In this document: piece by piece, positions 18,581 through 29,035 of the stretch
How positions within the stretch are numbered: the first letter of the stretch is position 1
Layout: every line of letters begins with the position of its first letter
Assembly (NCBI GenBank): GCA_030374805.1
Contig: JARGSG010000004.1
Location: 372,001 to 436,000 of the forward strand
Length of the DNA: 64,000 nucleotides
Reading direction: 5' to 3'
From: Gracilaria gracilis
Taxonomy: Eukaryota > Rhodophyta > Florideophyceae > Gracilariales > Gracilariaceae
Position numbers and translations under genes: made by a program
The notes under the pieces: generated by a model
Told to the model about the DNA's origin: nothing
Databases searched by the model: none
What the model saw: only the letters and a program-made list of their open reading frames with translations

Positions 18581-19672
18581 TCAGCCTTGGTCACCCGCCC
18601 GTTTGTTCTCGCAAAACGTTTTGATTCGCTTCTTGTTTCGGATCAGGTTCATTTCAGCCATTTGGTTCACCTCATCATCTCCAAGCTCCCGGGCACGCTT
18701 GCATCTATCCACACTAGCCAACAGTTGGTCGATTAGAAAACCACCTTGGTCGCTCGCCCATTTGTTCTTGCAAAACTTTTTGAATCGCTTCTTGTTTTGG
18801 ATCAAGTTCATTTCAACTATTTGATTCAGCTCATCATCTCCGAGCTCCTGGGCACGCTTGCATATGTCCACACTAACCAAGAGCTTGTCGAGTAGAGCAC
18901 CTTCTTCATCGGCTTCAATCGAGTACTGTCGACCTCCATTCACCGAAGTCTCGCTTTGAGCCATCTGCGGTTGCAACTGCTCCTTCACGTAACCCGTAAA
19001 GATGCTCCGCGGCTTTGGTGCATCCCCCCAATTCCTCTGCGCTTCTGTGCTTCGTCGCTTCCTTACTTTCGTTTCACCTGCTCCAATTGCCGTCGTTCCA
19101 TTGATTTCTTCATCAAACTCCCCTTCCTCCTTGCTAGCTAGCTTCGAGACCATTCGAAAAAGCTCAATATCTTCATGCACAGTACCCATCCTACACACCA
19201 AGAAAATAATCAGCCCCCTCTTCGAGTCTGCGGTGTAGTCTCCGGTATTACTAGATAGATCAAGAGAAGCTATAACTCGCGTCGGGTCTTTTTTCCTACA
19301 GGCGGACCACACACGTTGCAGCCCATTAAACGCCCTTCTACCTTTATAAAAGTGAGCCTTTAACAATGAAGGGGCTCTCTCAACAAGGGGACGGCTGTTG
19401 GAATCAATCTCTTCCAAATACCCTGTAAAGTCTTGTTTAGAATCTACCTGATGGTCGTTGAACCTGCTCGCCACCATGCTCCAAAAAGCGTGGCGATTAC
19501 CACGAGCATCATTGTTTTTTCCTGACAGCTTCGCTTTATAGGCCTTGCAAAGAGCGTGGTGGCTTCGGCTGTCGTCTCGTATCAAAACCAAGAGACGAGC
19601 AAACTCGTTCAGACAGAATTTCGGCTTGGTCCCATCTCTTTTCGCTTTTTGCTTGTTCCTTGATGTCTCCAT
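18581..19672 (-). CDS. Orphan protein with a C-terminal 53-residue tandem duplication
   Basis: This uninterrupted 363-residue ORF starts at an ATG (GTCTCCAT on the plus strand at about 19670). The family is not recognised. Residues 20-130 are basic and helical with Trp/aromatic positions (FCLNEFARLLVLI, AFWSMVASRF), vaguely like the Myb/SANT or trihelix proteins that accompany some transposons. A middle KVRKRRS cluster could be a nuclear signal. The last 106 residues are two copies of one unit with the consensus LLDxLLxSVDxCKRAxELGDDE followed by NLIxNKKRxKxFCxNKxAxDQG. It faces MED6 head to head across a 355-bp gap. It could be a lineage-specific nuclear protein or a captured transposon accessory gene. 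Confidence 0.6.
   Translation of the reverse strand: METSRNKQKAKRDGTKPKFCLNEFARLLVLIRDDSRSHHALCKAYKAKLSGKNNDARGNRHAFWSMVASRFNDHQVDSKQDFTGYLEEIDSNSRPLVERAPSLLKAHFYKGRRAFNGLQRVWSACRKKDPTRVIASLDLSSNTGDYTADSKRGLIIFLVCRMGTVHEDIELFRMVSKLASKEEGEFDEEINGTTAIGAGETKVRKRRSTEAQRNWGDAPKPRSIFTGYVKEQLQPQMAQSETSVNGGRQYSIEADEEGALLDKLLVSVDICKRAQELGDDELNQIVEMNLIQNKKRFKKFCKNKWASDQGGFLIDQLLASVDRCKRARELGDDEVNQMAEMNLIRNKKRIKTFCENKRAGDQG
18584..18901 (-). repeat. Two tandem 159-bp units inside the orphan ORF
   Basis: The units are 18743-18901 and 18584-18742. Each encodes exactly 53 residues, with roughly 75% identical amino acids, so the duplication kept the frame and has diverged. Confidence 0.9.
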
Positions 19673-20027
19673 AGAAGAAAAGACAATAGAATGCTTCTCG
19701 AGAGGATGAGTATCTATCGCGATGTGCGGCGGGTGTTTGATCCCGATACCAAGTGTCTATTCATCCCTATTCGAAACCGTACGCAACTTTTGAAATTTCA
19801 AGAGAAGAAACAAAATTCAACCAAGTACGTGTACAGGTATATTTTTTGTATTTGGTCAAAAGTTCCTCAAAAACACCTCTTTCTCATTTCACGGAACTGT
19901 CCTCAGGGTTATGCGACTCGGCTCAACGACTGCCCTTCACCTTTCTTCTTCTTGCTTGCAAAAGCCGCTGTCGTTGCCGCCAGTGCAATCGCCTTGTTTC
20001 TGCCATCACAGCAGCTGAAACGTCGAG

Positions 20028-20804
20028 ATGGTCGCATCCTCATCCAACATGGACGTTGAAGAAACTGAGGACCTCACAGGTGTTATGTGGCACGACAAGA
20101 ACTGGTTATCCTACTTTCCTCTCACAAAGGAACACGTGCTCGAATATTTTTCCCATTCACAGTTCTACGACGAGCGATGCAACAACCACCAAATCAAGCT
20201 ACAACGCTTAGACCCCAAACTGTTGGAAACCATGGCTGGAATAGAATACCAAGTCACAGCAGATCCTGCTCCGGGTTTGTTCATCATCACCAAGTTTCTT
20301 CGCTCACTTCGACCGCCAAACCTAGAGCCTTTGGCCATGTACTACGTCTTGGAAGGCGATGTATACCAAGCACCTTCAGTACATGCCATTCTTTCGTCGC
20401 GCATCCTACAATCGTTACGCCATTTGCGCAAAGCGTTTGAAACCATGCAGAACGCCACTTCTGTATCCAGCCAAGGGAAGTACTCCTGGGAGCCACCACC
20501 GGTTTCTATGCACGAGCGAGAAGACAACAGCAACGCGCAGAACGGTGCCGAAGTGCTTTCGAGCGCCGAGAAGAGCGCCATTGACTCCATGCTGTTCGAC
20601 GTGCTAGAGAGGAATCGACAAATTCATGCTACGCATGCTGAGAAAATGTCCGCTCAAGGAGAGAAACGCGAAGATGAAGGCGTCACTGTGCCTTCCGCAT
20701 CGGCGACGGCAACAGATACGGCAACCGCCACGGCTACCGCTACAGCAACGGCGGCGGCTACCGGAAGCTCGCATCAGGCTGGTACCGCATTGGGAGGCGC
20801 GTAG
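20028..20804 (+). CDS. MED6: Mediator complex subunit 6
   Basis: The protein has 258 residues. The N-terminal 150 match MED6: MWHDKNWLSYFPLTKEHVLEYFSHSQFYD is the hallmark opening block, CNNHQIKLQ follows, and GLFIITKFLR...MYYVLEGDVYQAPSVHAILSSRI is the second conserved block. MED6 is a head-module subunit of Mediator, which bridges activators and RNA polymerase II. The C-terminal tail is variable and ends in an Ala/Thr repeat (TATATATATAT-like) and Gly/Ala-rich sequence. A second possible start lies seven codons downstream (MDVEETED). Length is typical of the family. Confidence 0.95.
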   Translation: MVASSSNMDVEETEDLTGVMWHDKNWLSYFPLTKEHVLEYFSHSQFYDERCNNHQIKLQRLDPKLLETMAGIEYQVTADPAPGLFIITKFLRSLRPPNLEPLAMYYVLEGDVYQAPSVHAILSSRILQSLRHLRKAFETMQNATSVSSQGKYSWEPPPVSMHEREDNSNAQNGAEVLSSAEKSAIDSMLFDVLERNRQIHATHAEKMSAQGEKREDEGVTVPSASATATDTATATATATATAAATGSSHQAGTALGGA

Positions 20805-21658
20805 CTCCAGTCAAAAACTGCGAAGCTGATGTTGAGTGCATCAATGTTTCAGAACTGACGCGATCTGCTGGAGGACCAACTACGCGGGGCTAAACAGCGC
20901 ATGTTTGCAGGTCAAGACGTTGTTCTACTTTTGATGTTGTTCTACCTGTGAATAAATAGCGAACTTATGGAGATGGGGTGAGTGATGCCTGGTTTCTATG
21001 CTCGTTGTGGGCAACGGCTTGGTGCGCGGAGGTTTGGAAATGAAGAAAGTAGGTGTGCGTGGACGAACAGTGAACGACCACGCAGCAGTAGGCTAAAGTT
21101 AGACTGGGCAGAAGGAAGGACTGTAGGACAAGTACACGTACTGCCGTCTGAAGGTAAGGCGGGAAAGGGCAGCAATAGCGGAGGGAGTGTCCTTGTGGCC
21201 AGCGTTGCGCAAGATGAATAAATTTTTAGGGCCCTCACAAAGTTTTTGACAAGCTAATGTCACCCTGCGCGTCACTGAGGCAAGTTACACACAGGTAAAA
21301 CAAGTTGGACAATATTCAACGTGTCAAATGTACTTCGACATGTTTGGGTGAATATCCGAGAGCCGTATCTTGTGTTGTAAGCAGTGGTGGTAAGTCGAAG
21401 CCTGTGGCTCTGAAAGCCTTGAAGGCCTTCCCGAGTTCCAGCCCGCGCTGCCACTAACAGCCTGCCAGGCATCAGAGGATAGACGTTTACGTTCCATTTC
21501 GTCTCCCGCCGTCCCCTCTCCAGATATTGCTATATTCGTTTATATTCGCTTCAGGACAGGCCCTGGCGCCGAAGCCAATATTGCTCCACTTTGTTGGCGC
21601 TTTGCGCAACCTTCAATTCCGTCCCAATCTCCAACCTCCCGTCAAAGCAAAAACCCAT
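20805..21658. other. Intergenic region with a possible left hAT terminus
   Basis: It holds the MED6 3' flank. CAGTGGTGGTAAGTCGAAGC at 21382 resembles the CAGTGGTGG-type terminal inverted repeats of hAT elements and lies 277 bp before the hAT-like ORF. I found no matching CCACCACTG within 1 kb downstream of that ORF. Confidence 0.4.
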
Positions 21659-24073
21659 ATGTCATTATGCGCTCTGCAATCAACTGTTGAGACTATGTCA
21701 ACGAACAACAATTCGAACCCTCAGGAATCGCAATCTACTACAAGTTCACGCAGAGTTGGTCGAAAACCACGTTGGTGGTCGTCCGAATGTTTTTCTCTAC
21801 AACCGGATACCAACTCCACATCTACGGATGATAATCTTTACACAACCTGCAATGGTTGTCGCTGGCAAACTAGAGCTGCAACGCTTAATGCCACGCAACT
21901 TGGACAGCATTTGCTGAAATGTTCGTTCACATCACCCGAGACCCTCGCTAAACTTTTGAAAACACCGTCGCTCTTGAAGGCGTACCAGGAGTTAGGTAGT
22001 TCATCCGAATGCTTTGGAATACCTACTACGCCAATCAAGCGCAGTTCAGAAGCAACTCTATCTCGGAATCGCAGCAAAGTCCAAAGAACCGACCTGAACT
22101 CGAATACTGGTAGTGTGATCGTAGGCTCTAATACGCTACAGTCTACAGAGATGGAACGCAAAGCATTGAGTAGAAAGCGATCACGTTTTAACAATTTACT
22201 AACAAGTCTTGTCGTTCATCACATGCTTCCGTTTACAATTCTGAGTAAGAAAGATGGCGAGAACGAATTGTGTGAGCTGGTGCGATTGCTAGATCCGAAT
22301 TTTGTACAAGCAGTCCCTAGTATTGCCAGGATGGCTGGGAAAAACATTCAGGGCATGTATGACAAACGGGTGAAAGAGGTGAAGTCCGAAATAGCAGCCG
22401 CACTGAAACAGACCTATGGGACCTTGATTTTTGACGGCTGGACTGACGCGAATTCTGAAAACGTCATCAACGTATTGCTGACTATAACGGGGGTCTCGAA
22501 GTCTAGAAAGACCTTTTTTCTACGCTCTATCTACACCGGATCAGCCAGTTGTGACGCTAATCTTTATGCAAACACCGTGGAGTCCGCTTTCGCAGAGTTC
22601 GGAAATATGAATCGTGTGTGCGCCGTCGTAAGTGACAATGCAAGTGCGTGCGTGAAGGCTAAAGAGCAGCTATCCGCTAAGTACAACCATGTGGTGTCTA
22701 GTCCGGATCAAACACATGTTGCCAATCTACTAATGCAAGATGTGGGGGAGTTGCAGTGGGTGAAGGAAATTTTGGGTACAGTATCTGGTGTTGTGAATGA
22801 TTTAAGAAAGCACTCAAAGCTTTACTTTCGTTTCAAGCAATTGAAAGACCAATATAACTGCCAGTTGCGGAATCAAGGCTACACTACAACTAACAGAGAG
22901 CTGGATGAATATAGTAGATTGCGACCTTTGCGCACAGCCGTGCTGCCTGTTCGAATGGCATCGACTCGTTTCGCAAGTTCGGAAGGAATGTTGCACTCTT
23001 TTCTCAGGAGCAAGGTGGTTTATCAGAGACTTGTTGGGTGTTCCGACTTTGCTACAACTTTGTACAGTGGGCGCGGAGACCACAGACGCGATACATTCGA
23101 GGCTACCATTCGGGATGATTCTGTGTATGAGAAGAGCTTAGACATTTATCATGTACTGCGAGTAATGAGACACTATCTTCGAATATTCGATGATGATAGT
23201 TCGGTTATTTCCGAAGTGTATCCGGCAACCAGACAACTAGAAGAAAAGCTCCAGACCCTGCCATTGACACCTTTCTTTACAGAGGAGCGGAAGTCTGAGG
23301 TGTTACACACGTTTCATGGACGCCTAACGGGCTCAAGCCAGAGAGTGAGGGTACCACTTCTGAATTCACTACATTATATGGCCTACTTCCTGGATATCCG
23401 GAGCCTCTATGAAGATTGCATGCCATTTCATGCTCAAATATTGAAGCACATACGTGCATACGTGCAGTCCGACGCTTTTCCGAGAACGCAGAAACTTCAA
23501 AGCTCAGGTGGAGAGGACGGGGCAGTGCATAAACTATTTGAAGAGTTTAACTTCACGAGATTCTCATGGACGTCGCAAGCAGACCGTCCGGGTCAGCGAG
23601 AAGTTCTCATGGCTTTCAAGAACATTCCAATTGTTTATTGGATACAGTCGAAGGAAAGGCCTTGGTTACGAGATCTTGCCCTACGCATACTGTCCGTGAG
23701 TCCCTCATCCTCGAGTGTAGAGAGGAGCTTCAGTCAACAGGGGAGAATTCGCACCCCCACGAGAAACCGACTTCATCCGATGAAAGTCGAAATGATGATG
23801 TTCTGCGCCTTCAATCGGGCCTTGACATCACGCTCGCGTGGGCAAAGGACAGCGATTACGAGGACTCCTGTAGCACCAAATGCTTTCATGACATCTGAGA
23901 GTGCCGCTGAAGCGGGCTCAACTAATTTGGTCTCTTACTTTGATGTGGATACAAACATGGGAGTTGATAATGACGAAGTAAGCAACGAAGACCAGTTATT
24001 GGACTGGGAGCATGTACAGGAAGACAGCGAAGGACTACCGGAAACTGACATCATGCGCTCGCTATTTGATTAG
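21659..24073 (+). CDS. hAT-superfamily transposase (or domesticated hAT gene), intact ORF
   Basis: From the ATG at 21659 the protein has about 804 residues; an internal Met twelve codons on is an alternative. In order it has a BED-like zinc finger (CNGCRWQTRA...LGQHLLKC, near residues 63-90), a DUF659-like RNase H-fold start with the catalytic Asp in LIFDGWTDANSENVINV, a second block VVSDNASACVKAKEQL, and the C-terminal hAT dimerisation domain (LRILSVSPSSSSVERSFSQQGRI, ending near RNRLHPMKVEMMMF). hAT transposases cut and paste DNA with 8-bp target duplications. The ORF has no stops or frameshifts, yet a right terminal repeat is not apparent, so it may be immobile or co-opted. The plus-strand Ser/Asp/Glu-rich tail (about 90 residues) is not typical. 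Confidence 0.88.
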   Translation: MSLCALQSTVETMSTNNNSNPQESQSTTSSRRVGRKPRWWSSECFSLQPDTNSTSTDDNLYTTCNGCRWQTRAATLNATQLGQHLLKCSFTSPETLAKLLKTPSLLKAYQELGSSSECFGIPTTPIKRSSEATLSRNRSKVQRTDLNSNTGSVIVGSNTLQSTEMERKALSRKRSRFNNLLTSLVVHHMLPFTILSKKDGENELCELVRLLDPNFVQAVPSIARMAGKNIQGMYDKRVKEVKSEIAAALKQTYGTLIFDGWTDANSENVINVLLTITGVSKSRKTFFLRSIYTGSASCDANLYANTVESAFAEFGNMNRVCAVVSDNASACVKAKEQLSAKYNHVVSSPDQTHVANLLMQDVGELQWVKEILGTVSGVVNDLRKHSKLYFRFKQLKDQYNCQLRNQGYTTTNRELDEYSRLRPLRTAVLPVRMASTRFASSEGMLHSFLRSKVVYQRLVGCSDFATTLYSGRGDHRRDTFEATIRDDSVYEKSLDIYHVLRVMRHYLRIFDDDSSVISEVYPATRQLEEKLQTLPLTPFFTEERKSEVLHTFHGRLTGSSQRVRVPLLNSLHYMAYFLDIRSLYEDCMPFHAQILKHIRAYVQSDAFPRTQKLQSSGGEDGAVHKLFEEFNFTRFSWTSQADRPGQREVLMAFKNIPIVYWIQSKERPWLRDLALRILSVSPSSSSVERSFSQQGRIRTPTRNRLHPMKVEMMMFCAFNRALTSRSRGQRTAITRTPVAPNAFMTSESAAEAGSTNLVSYFDVDTNMGVDNDEVSNEDQLLDWEHVQEDSEGLPETDIMRSLFD

Positions 24074-24303
24074 AGTACGCGATGGGATGGAGGTTTTGGT
24101 TTCTTGTGATATAGACAATGCGTTTCAATTTTAGATAGAGAGAAGAGGATTGATAATAGCGGTTGAGGGCTCGTCGCGTTGATTCGTGCGGGACAGCACC
24201 CCTGACATTCTTATGAACCTGCGCCATCTTGTTCACAGATATGGAATGAGCGCAGCGTAGAGGCGGTGAGTGGGAGATATGCTTGTTGGTGCAGGACACT
24301 CTG

Positions 24304-24861
24304 ATGATTACAACGATAGTTACTCATACAAGGACGTTTCTGAACAGCCTGGACGAAGCTGTGGTCGTTGCTAAAGACACTCTTGATACTAACGAAGGCA
24401 AAGAATTAGCATCTGCATCATGTGCTTTTGCAAGAAGTCTGATGGCGTTTATTCGTTTGCTGTATTCTTCAGCTCTTGCCGGTGTGGAAGGCAAAATGGG
24501 AGTAGAGAGTAAGAATGATGATGGGTTAGCCAGTCGTTCCATGCGCGTCGGTCGCCATGTTGTCTCAAAGGTTTCAACGGCAATGAATGAGCGAGAGGAG
24601 GAGGTGAGAGGAACTTGCGAGGCACAGATATATTCGTACTTCAGGTATGCTGTTCGATTTCTGGCGTCTTTGTTTGCTGTCCTTCTCAATTCACTCGCTG
24701 GGTTCAAAGGCCCTGGAAGCTCATATATATCTCCGGCGGCGAAGCAAGTTATAGATCATTTACCCGATGACATTCGCAAGTCGGTAACTGAGGAAGGTGA
24801 TCTGTCAGAAATGATTGATGAGTTCCGTCGTTCCTCATCAACGACTCCATCAGATAGTTGA
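24304..24861 (+). CDS. Orphan protein with one hydrophobic segment
   Basis: The ATG at 24304 gives about 185 residues. The family is unknown. A weakly hydrophobic N-terminal half is followed by basic residues and a strong hydrophobic stretch near residues 118-135 (VRFLASLFAVLLNSLAGF), probably membrane-associated. The C-terminus is acidic and Ser-rich (SEMIDEFRRSSSTTPSDS). It is convergent with NOT1, with only about 200 bp between stops. Codon composition looks like that of its neighbours. An upstream exon cannot be excluded. Confidence 0.5.
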   Translation: MITTIVTHTRTFLNSLDEAVVVAKDTLDTNEGKELASASCAFARSLMAFIRLLYSSALAGVEGKMGVESKNDDGLASRSMRVGRHVVSKVSTAMNEREEEVRGTCEAQIYSYFRYAVRFLASLFAVLLNSLAGFKGPGSSYISPAAKQVIDHLPDDIRKSVTEEGDLSEMIDEFRRSSSTTPSDS

Positions 24862-25062
24862 CGGTCGGCCCCATGTTACTTGCATGCACACTCCACTTCG
24901 AAAGCGGTTCGTGTGGTTTACCCTGTAATATGCTTGTTTGAATAAACGTTTGGTAGCTAGGCAAAAGGATTGTTGTGTACAAGGCAAGAGACAACAGTGT
25001 TTAGTGCTCGCTTGTTAAGGGTTAAAGTTAAGTGTTTTACATATCGTGCTTGAACCAGCTGT

Positions 25063-27420
25063 CTACTGCGCTGCCACCAAGGATTGACGCTTGTTCTGGA
25101 ATGAAGGCGCCATGCAGTACCTCGATACATTCTGGAATAGCTCCTCTATTTCCGGTGCACATGTGACAAACGAATAACTCCAAAAGCTGTAGTCCGGATT
25201 CTTCAGAAGCTCCACGAAAGTTATCAGAAGCCCCCAGGGATGTGGTCTGTTCGCAATCAGCCTTTCAACAAGAACCTTTGCTATTTCTTCCTTGATTGAT
25301 TCACTACTTGTTTCTCGAAACAGCATCAGTATTATGTTGCTGAAGTATCTCGTATGACTGTTTGGATACCGAAGCTGATTGGCAAGAGCGTTAAACAACA
25401 GTATCTGGCCTTCGCAGTCTAGTTGAGAAGCAAGTAGACGAATGACTTCAGTAGAGGAACTGTTTCTGCTGTATTGCTCATTTGAACTTGACGCATTCTG
25501 GGCCAAATACACCATAAGTGAGTTGAGAGCCACCAAGTTAACTTCAACTTCTCCGGAGTCAGTAGTCCTACAGATATACTTCCCAAGATCTGCCAATCTT
25601 CTCTGTCCAAGAGTTCTTTCTGCCGGATTCAAGTAGGAATCAATCATAGCCTTCACACCACTTTCTTGTAACGGTGTTATGAAGTCAGAAAGAATAACAG
25701 GCGGGTTCATCATGTCTGGTAATCTTTTCACGTCCAAGTCCGGGGCAAATGGATCCGGAAGACGCATCTGCTTGGGGAAAGATGAAAGAATCAAGTTCCT
25801 TAGCTGAACGCAACGGCTTGGTATTGTGTGACAAAAGTCCAAATGATATGCGCAAAGGAATTCAGGAAAGTCGTGAAGCAGAACCAGAAGAAACCGCAAC
25901 AATCCGTTGTATAACTTCCTTACAACGGCGGGTAAAGGCTCTCCCTTATTCAGGTATCCAGACATGAACCTCAAGAAGGACATGAGCAAATGTCGGAACA
26001 AAGGCCAACCATTCACATTTCTAACAGAAAGAAGACACGGTAAGAACTCCTTGTTCGCCAACAACTCCAACCAATAGAAGGCAAAGCGAGGTATCTGTGC
26101 AGGCGAGCACATGCTTAAGACCCCCACCAACGCTCCTTGTACTTGCAAGTTGTTGAGATTGACTTGCTTTTCATGGTGACTTACAGACCCAAGATCCAGA
26201 ATCCATCGAAGCATTCCGCCTTCTTCATTCTCAATGAAGTCGACGCCCTTTGTCCCCGAAGAGGCGTCTTCCAGTTTGCGAGAGTAGGCAGATACAAGGC
26301 GGTCTAGATTAGCCTCCACGTTCTCTGCTGCATTGCGCTCTCTAGCGGCTGAACCAGCAGAAAGCTGGTTCATAATACAAGAGAGTAAACGAAAATGACA
26401 TCGCAAGTCTCCCTTGGCGCATCGCAACATCGCGTCCTTCGCAACAGCGACTAAAAAGTAGTACATCAGTTGCACTGCCCCGATCCTACTCGGCAAAGAT
26501 AGAGACCGATCAGTATGACATATGGTCGATACTAAATAAACAAGACTTTCCGCAGCCGAGTAAGGGGCGTCGAGAATCTCTGGTGGTACATTTGAGTATC
26601 CCCATCCCGAGTTAAGCGCGTGGAATGTCGCAGAGCAAACAATCTCTACTGCAATTCTGAAAAACCTTTCCGCAGCTTCACCATTTGCCAAAGACATGCT
26701 GCGAGTTTGCGCTATAAATGAAAGAACAGATTGGTCGGTTATAATTCGATCCGGATCTGCAGTCAGGATTCTGTGCCAGTCCAGCAGAAGTTGGGCCGTA
26801 GCCTCCTTGATTGTTGTCGAATCACTGTTCTCATTTTCTCTTGCGTGCTTCGTCGTGTTCGTGTGGGACTCTACGTTCACATTAATTGAAGTGTTCGCAT
26901 TCCCGGGTTTGTGGACTACATGCCTTGCCGATTCAACAAGGGAACACAGGTCCTCCGCACTCATAGGCATATTTGGGGTTTTCAGGAACTTCTCACTAAG
27001 AATAAGAAAGAATGAATATATGCAGTTAGAATGACGTTTTGCCTACCTGGTCTGATGTAGACATCCACCTGGATTGTGACAATGCGTAGAAAACCCTTTC
27101 AGAGGGTATTGAAGGTGTGGAGGGCATTGGCTGGAGTTCTTCTCGAGAAACTCTGGCGAATAGAGTGGACTGTCTTTAGGAACATTCAGATTTGTTGTCC
27201 CTAAAAGTCGAGTTCTGGATTTTGGTGCTTCAAATTGTTCTTCGCTTGGCTTGTTGGATTGCTTGCGCTGTGGAGGGTATCGAGAGGACTGCTCCGAGAT
27301 CTGCTGAAGAGAGACTAAACAAGTAAAAGGGCGATGTTGAGGAAACCTTCGCTTTGATATGCCGAGAAACCGGGTCCCGCTTTTTGGGAGTGCAGACGGT
27401 GTGTCGGGTTTAGAATCCAT
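25063..27420 (-). CDS. NOT1: Short CCR4-NOT scaffold subunit NOT1 (C-terminal part), two exons
   Basis: Exons are 27420-27047 and 26995-25063 with a 51-bp GT-AG intron (27046-26996); splicing gives 768 residues. The C-terminal NOT1 superfamily domain is clear: FPEFLCAYHLDFCHTIP, then CVQLRNLILSSFPKQMRLPDPFAPDL, and RYPNSHTRYFSNIILMLF near the end, which are the signature blocks that bind the NOT2-NOT3 heterodimer. The preceding region (SFIAQTRSMSLANGEAAERFFRI) matches the NOT1 connector. NOT1 normally has about 2000-2400 residues with MIF4G domains that hold the CAF1 deadenylase; those are absent here. The first 130 residues are basic, Pro/Ser-rich and unlike NOT1. Either the remaining domains are encoded elsewhere, more exons lie beyond the hairpin cluster upstream, or the gene is truly short. 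Confidence 0.8.
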
Positions 27421-27516
27421 GATGTTGTATGCGATGTTTAGGGTAGGTGCTTTAGAGTGTGAAGTTCGCACTTGGAGAGAATTTTGATGGGTCTTACAGG
27501 CTGTAGTACTTAGTTT

Positions 27517-27721
27517 CAACTTGCTGCAACATGTTTGGCAAACATGTTGCAGCAAGTTGTGGGTTCGAACTGCAAAGTCTGCTGCTGTCTGACAGTGTCT
27601 GTGTTGCAGTCTGGCAGCCTTCGGCTGCCAGTCTGCAACCCAGACAAAGGCAGACTTCAAATGGCACGTCAGATGTGCTGCTAGAGGCTCTAGCAGCACA
27701 TCTGACGTGCCATTTGAAGTC
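27517..27721. repeat. Cluster of three long hairpins (20-, 17- and 34-bp arms)
   Basis: Hairpin 1: 27517-27536 and 27540-27559, perfect 20-bp arms with a GGC loop. Hairpin 2: 27603-27619 and 27623-27639, 17-bp arms with one mismatch and a TTC loop. Hairpin 3: 27653-27686 and 27688-27721, perfect 34-bp arms around a single G. The arm of hairpin 3 (ACGTGCCATTTGAAGTC) recurs in altered form at about 27739-27755 (ACGTGCCTTTCGAAGTC). They lie 100-300 bp upstream of the NOT1 start codon. Confidence 0.95.
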
Positions 27722-29035
27722 TAGCCTAGAGCACAGCTGACGTGCCTTTCGAAGTCTGCATGTACTATGAACTTGCATAAGAATTCGAAAACCACTTTGG
27801 TTTTCAAATTTGTTTACAAACCCCGAAACTGGGTGACAGAAGGCCACCACTGGCAAAAACTTTGCACTGGAGCGGGTGACGGGAGGGTCACGGAGAAAAT
27901 TTTTGCAGGTCGTTCAACACTGCTTGTGGCTGTACCGTTGAGCTATAAAGCTGCTCTGTAGGGGGGGCAGTAGTGGATATCGCCAGAGAGCAAGAAGGAA
28001 CAAGGGGCGGGGGGCATGGGTTACGGCGCGAGGGTTGTGGAAAGTGGTATTGAAGGGGAGCATTGCTGCGGGGCGAGACGAAAGATTCGAAGCATAGTAT
28101 AGCGAAAGTAACATTAAGCGTTTTTAGAACGAGAGAGAGAGAGAGAGGGGGGGTGAGTAGGGTTTACCAAGGGTAGCGTTCTCTCCGGTTTAATTTGGAA
28201 CACCTAAGAAAAGTTTGAATTTCAAATAAATTATGCCCAGTTTTGGCTGCAGTTCTGAAGACGTTTGCGAGGTCTGTGGCTCAATTTGGAACAAAAAGTT
28301 AGTTTGTTTCCGACTTCTTTGTTACGAATCACTGTCAATCATGACAAACTTTTAGCTTCCGTCCATCTAGCACAGAGTATAGAAACCACAGGAGTTGGAA
28401 CTATCTGTCAAAGACGAATAGAGCCAGAAAAAATAGCAAAAGTACACCGCCAGCAAAATAAATACTTAGAAGACCTACTAGGAAGCTTAACCAAAAACGA
28501 CCACTTCCTGGAGGGTTTCTTTCATCTGCGATTTTTAGAAGCCACTAGTGTCCGTCTCAACACAAACTTAAATCATTGATCAGGTCAGTGTAGTCAGAGA
28601 TCTGATCCTAACAACAAAACCCCTCATTTATGTGAAATGTACATGATCTGATACATCAAAAAATTCATAAAATGGTATACCAAAAAAGTAGTTTGACGAA
28701 TACAATACTGTGTAGCGCTTTCTACCGAAATTAGTAGTCATTGGAACCGTTGAATTTAACTGTTCCAAATGTGTCAATTTTAAAATGCGGACAGGGCCCA
28801 CAGTGTCCTATTTTGGTGTTTCAAATTAAGCCATGTTCCAAATTGAGCCGCGGAGAACGTTAATGCGCTTGGCGGGTGGCAAATACGTAAATGGCTGTGG
28901 TTGCGGTGACAATAACAAGGATATAAAAATCCAGCTACAGAAAGTCATTTGTGTAACCCCGAATTTTACATCCCTATTCACCTCTATCCAGTCCATTTCA
29001 CTTTCCCTTTTCTTCTTTTCTTTGCCCAACCCAAA
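27722..29035. other. Intergenic region, no gene recognised
   Basis: It contains a (GA)n run at about 28130-28147 and short unconvincing ORFs. AT-rich sequence at 28600-28850 may be the 5' flank of the following frameshifted ORF pair. No RNA gene is seen. Confidence 0.4.

Noticed and set aside
27517-27721. CRISPR array at the hairpin cluster
   Set aside because: No regular repeat-spacer pattern, arms are different sequences, and the DNA is clearly eukaryotic nuclear.
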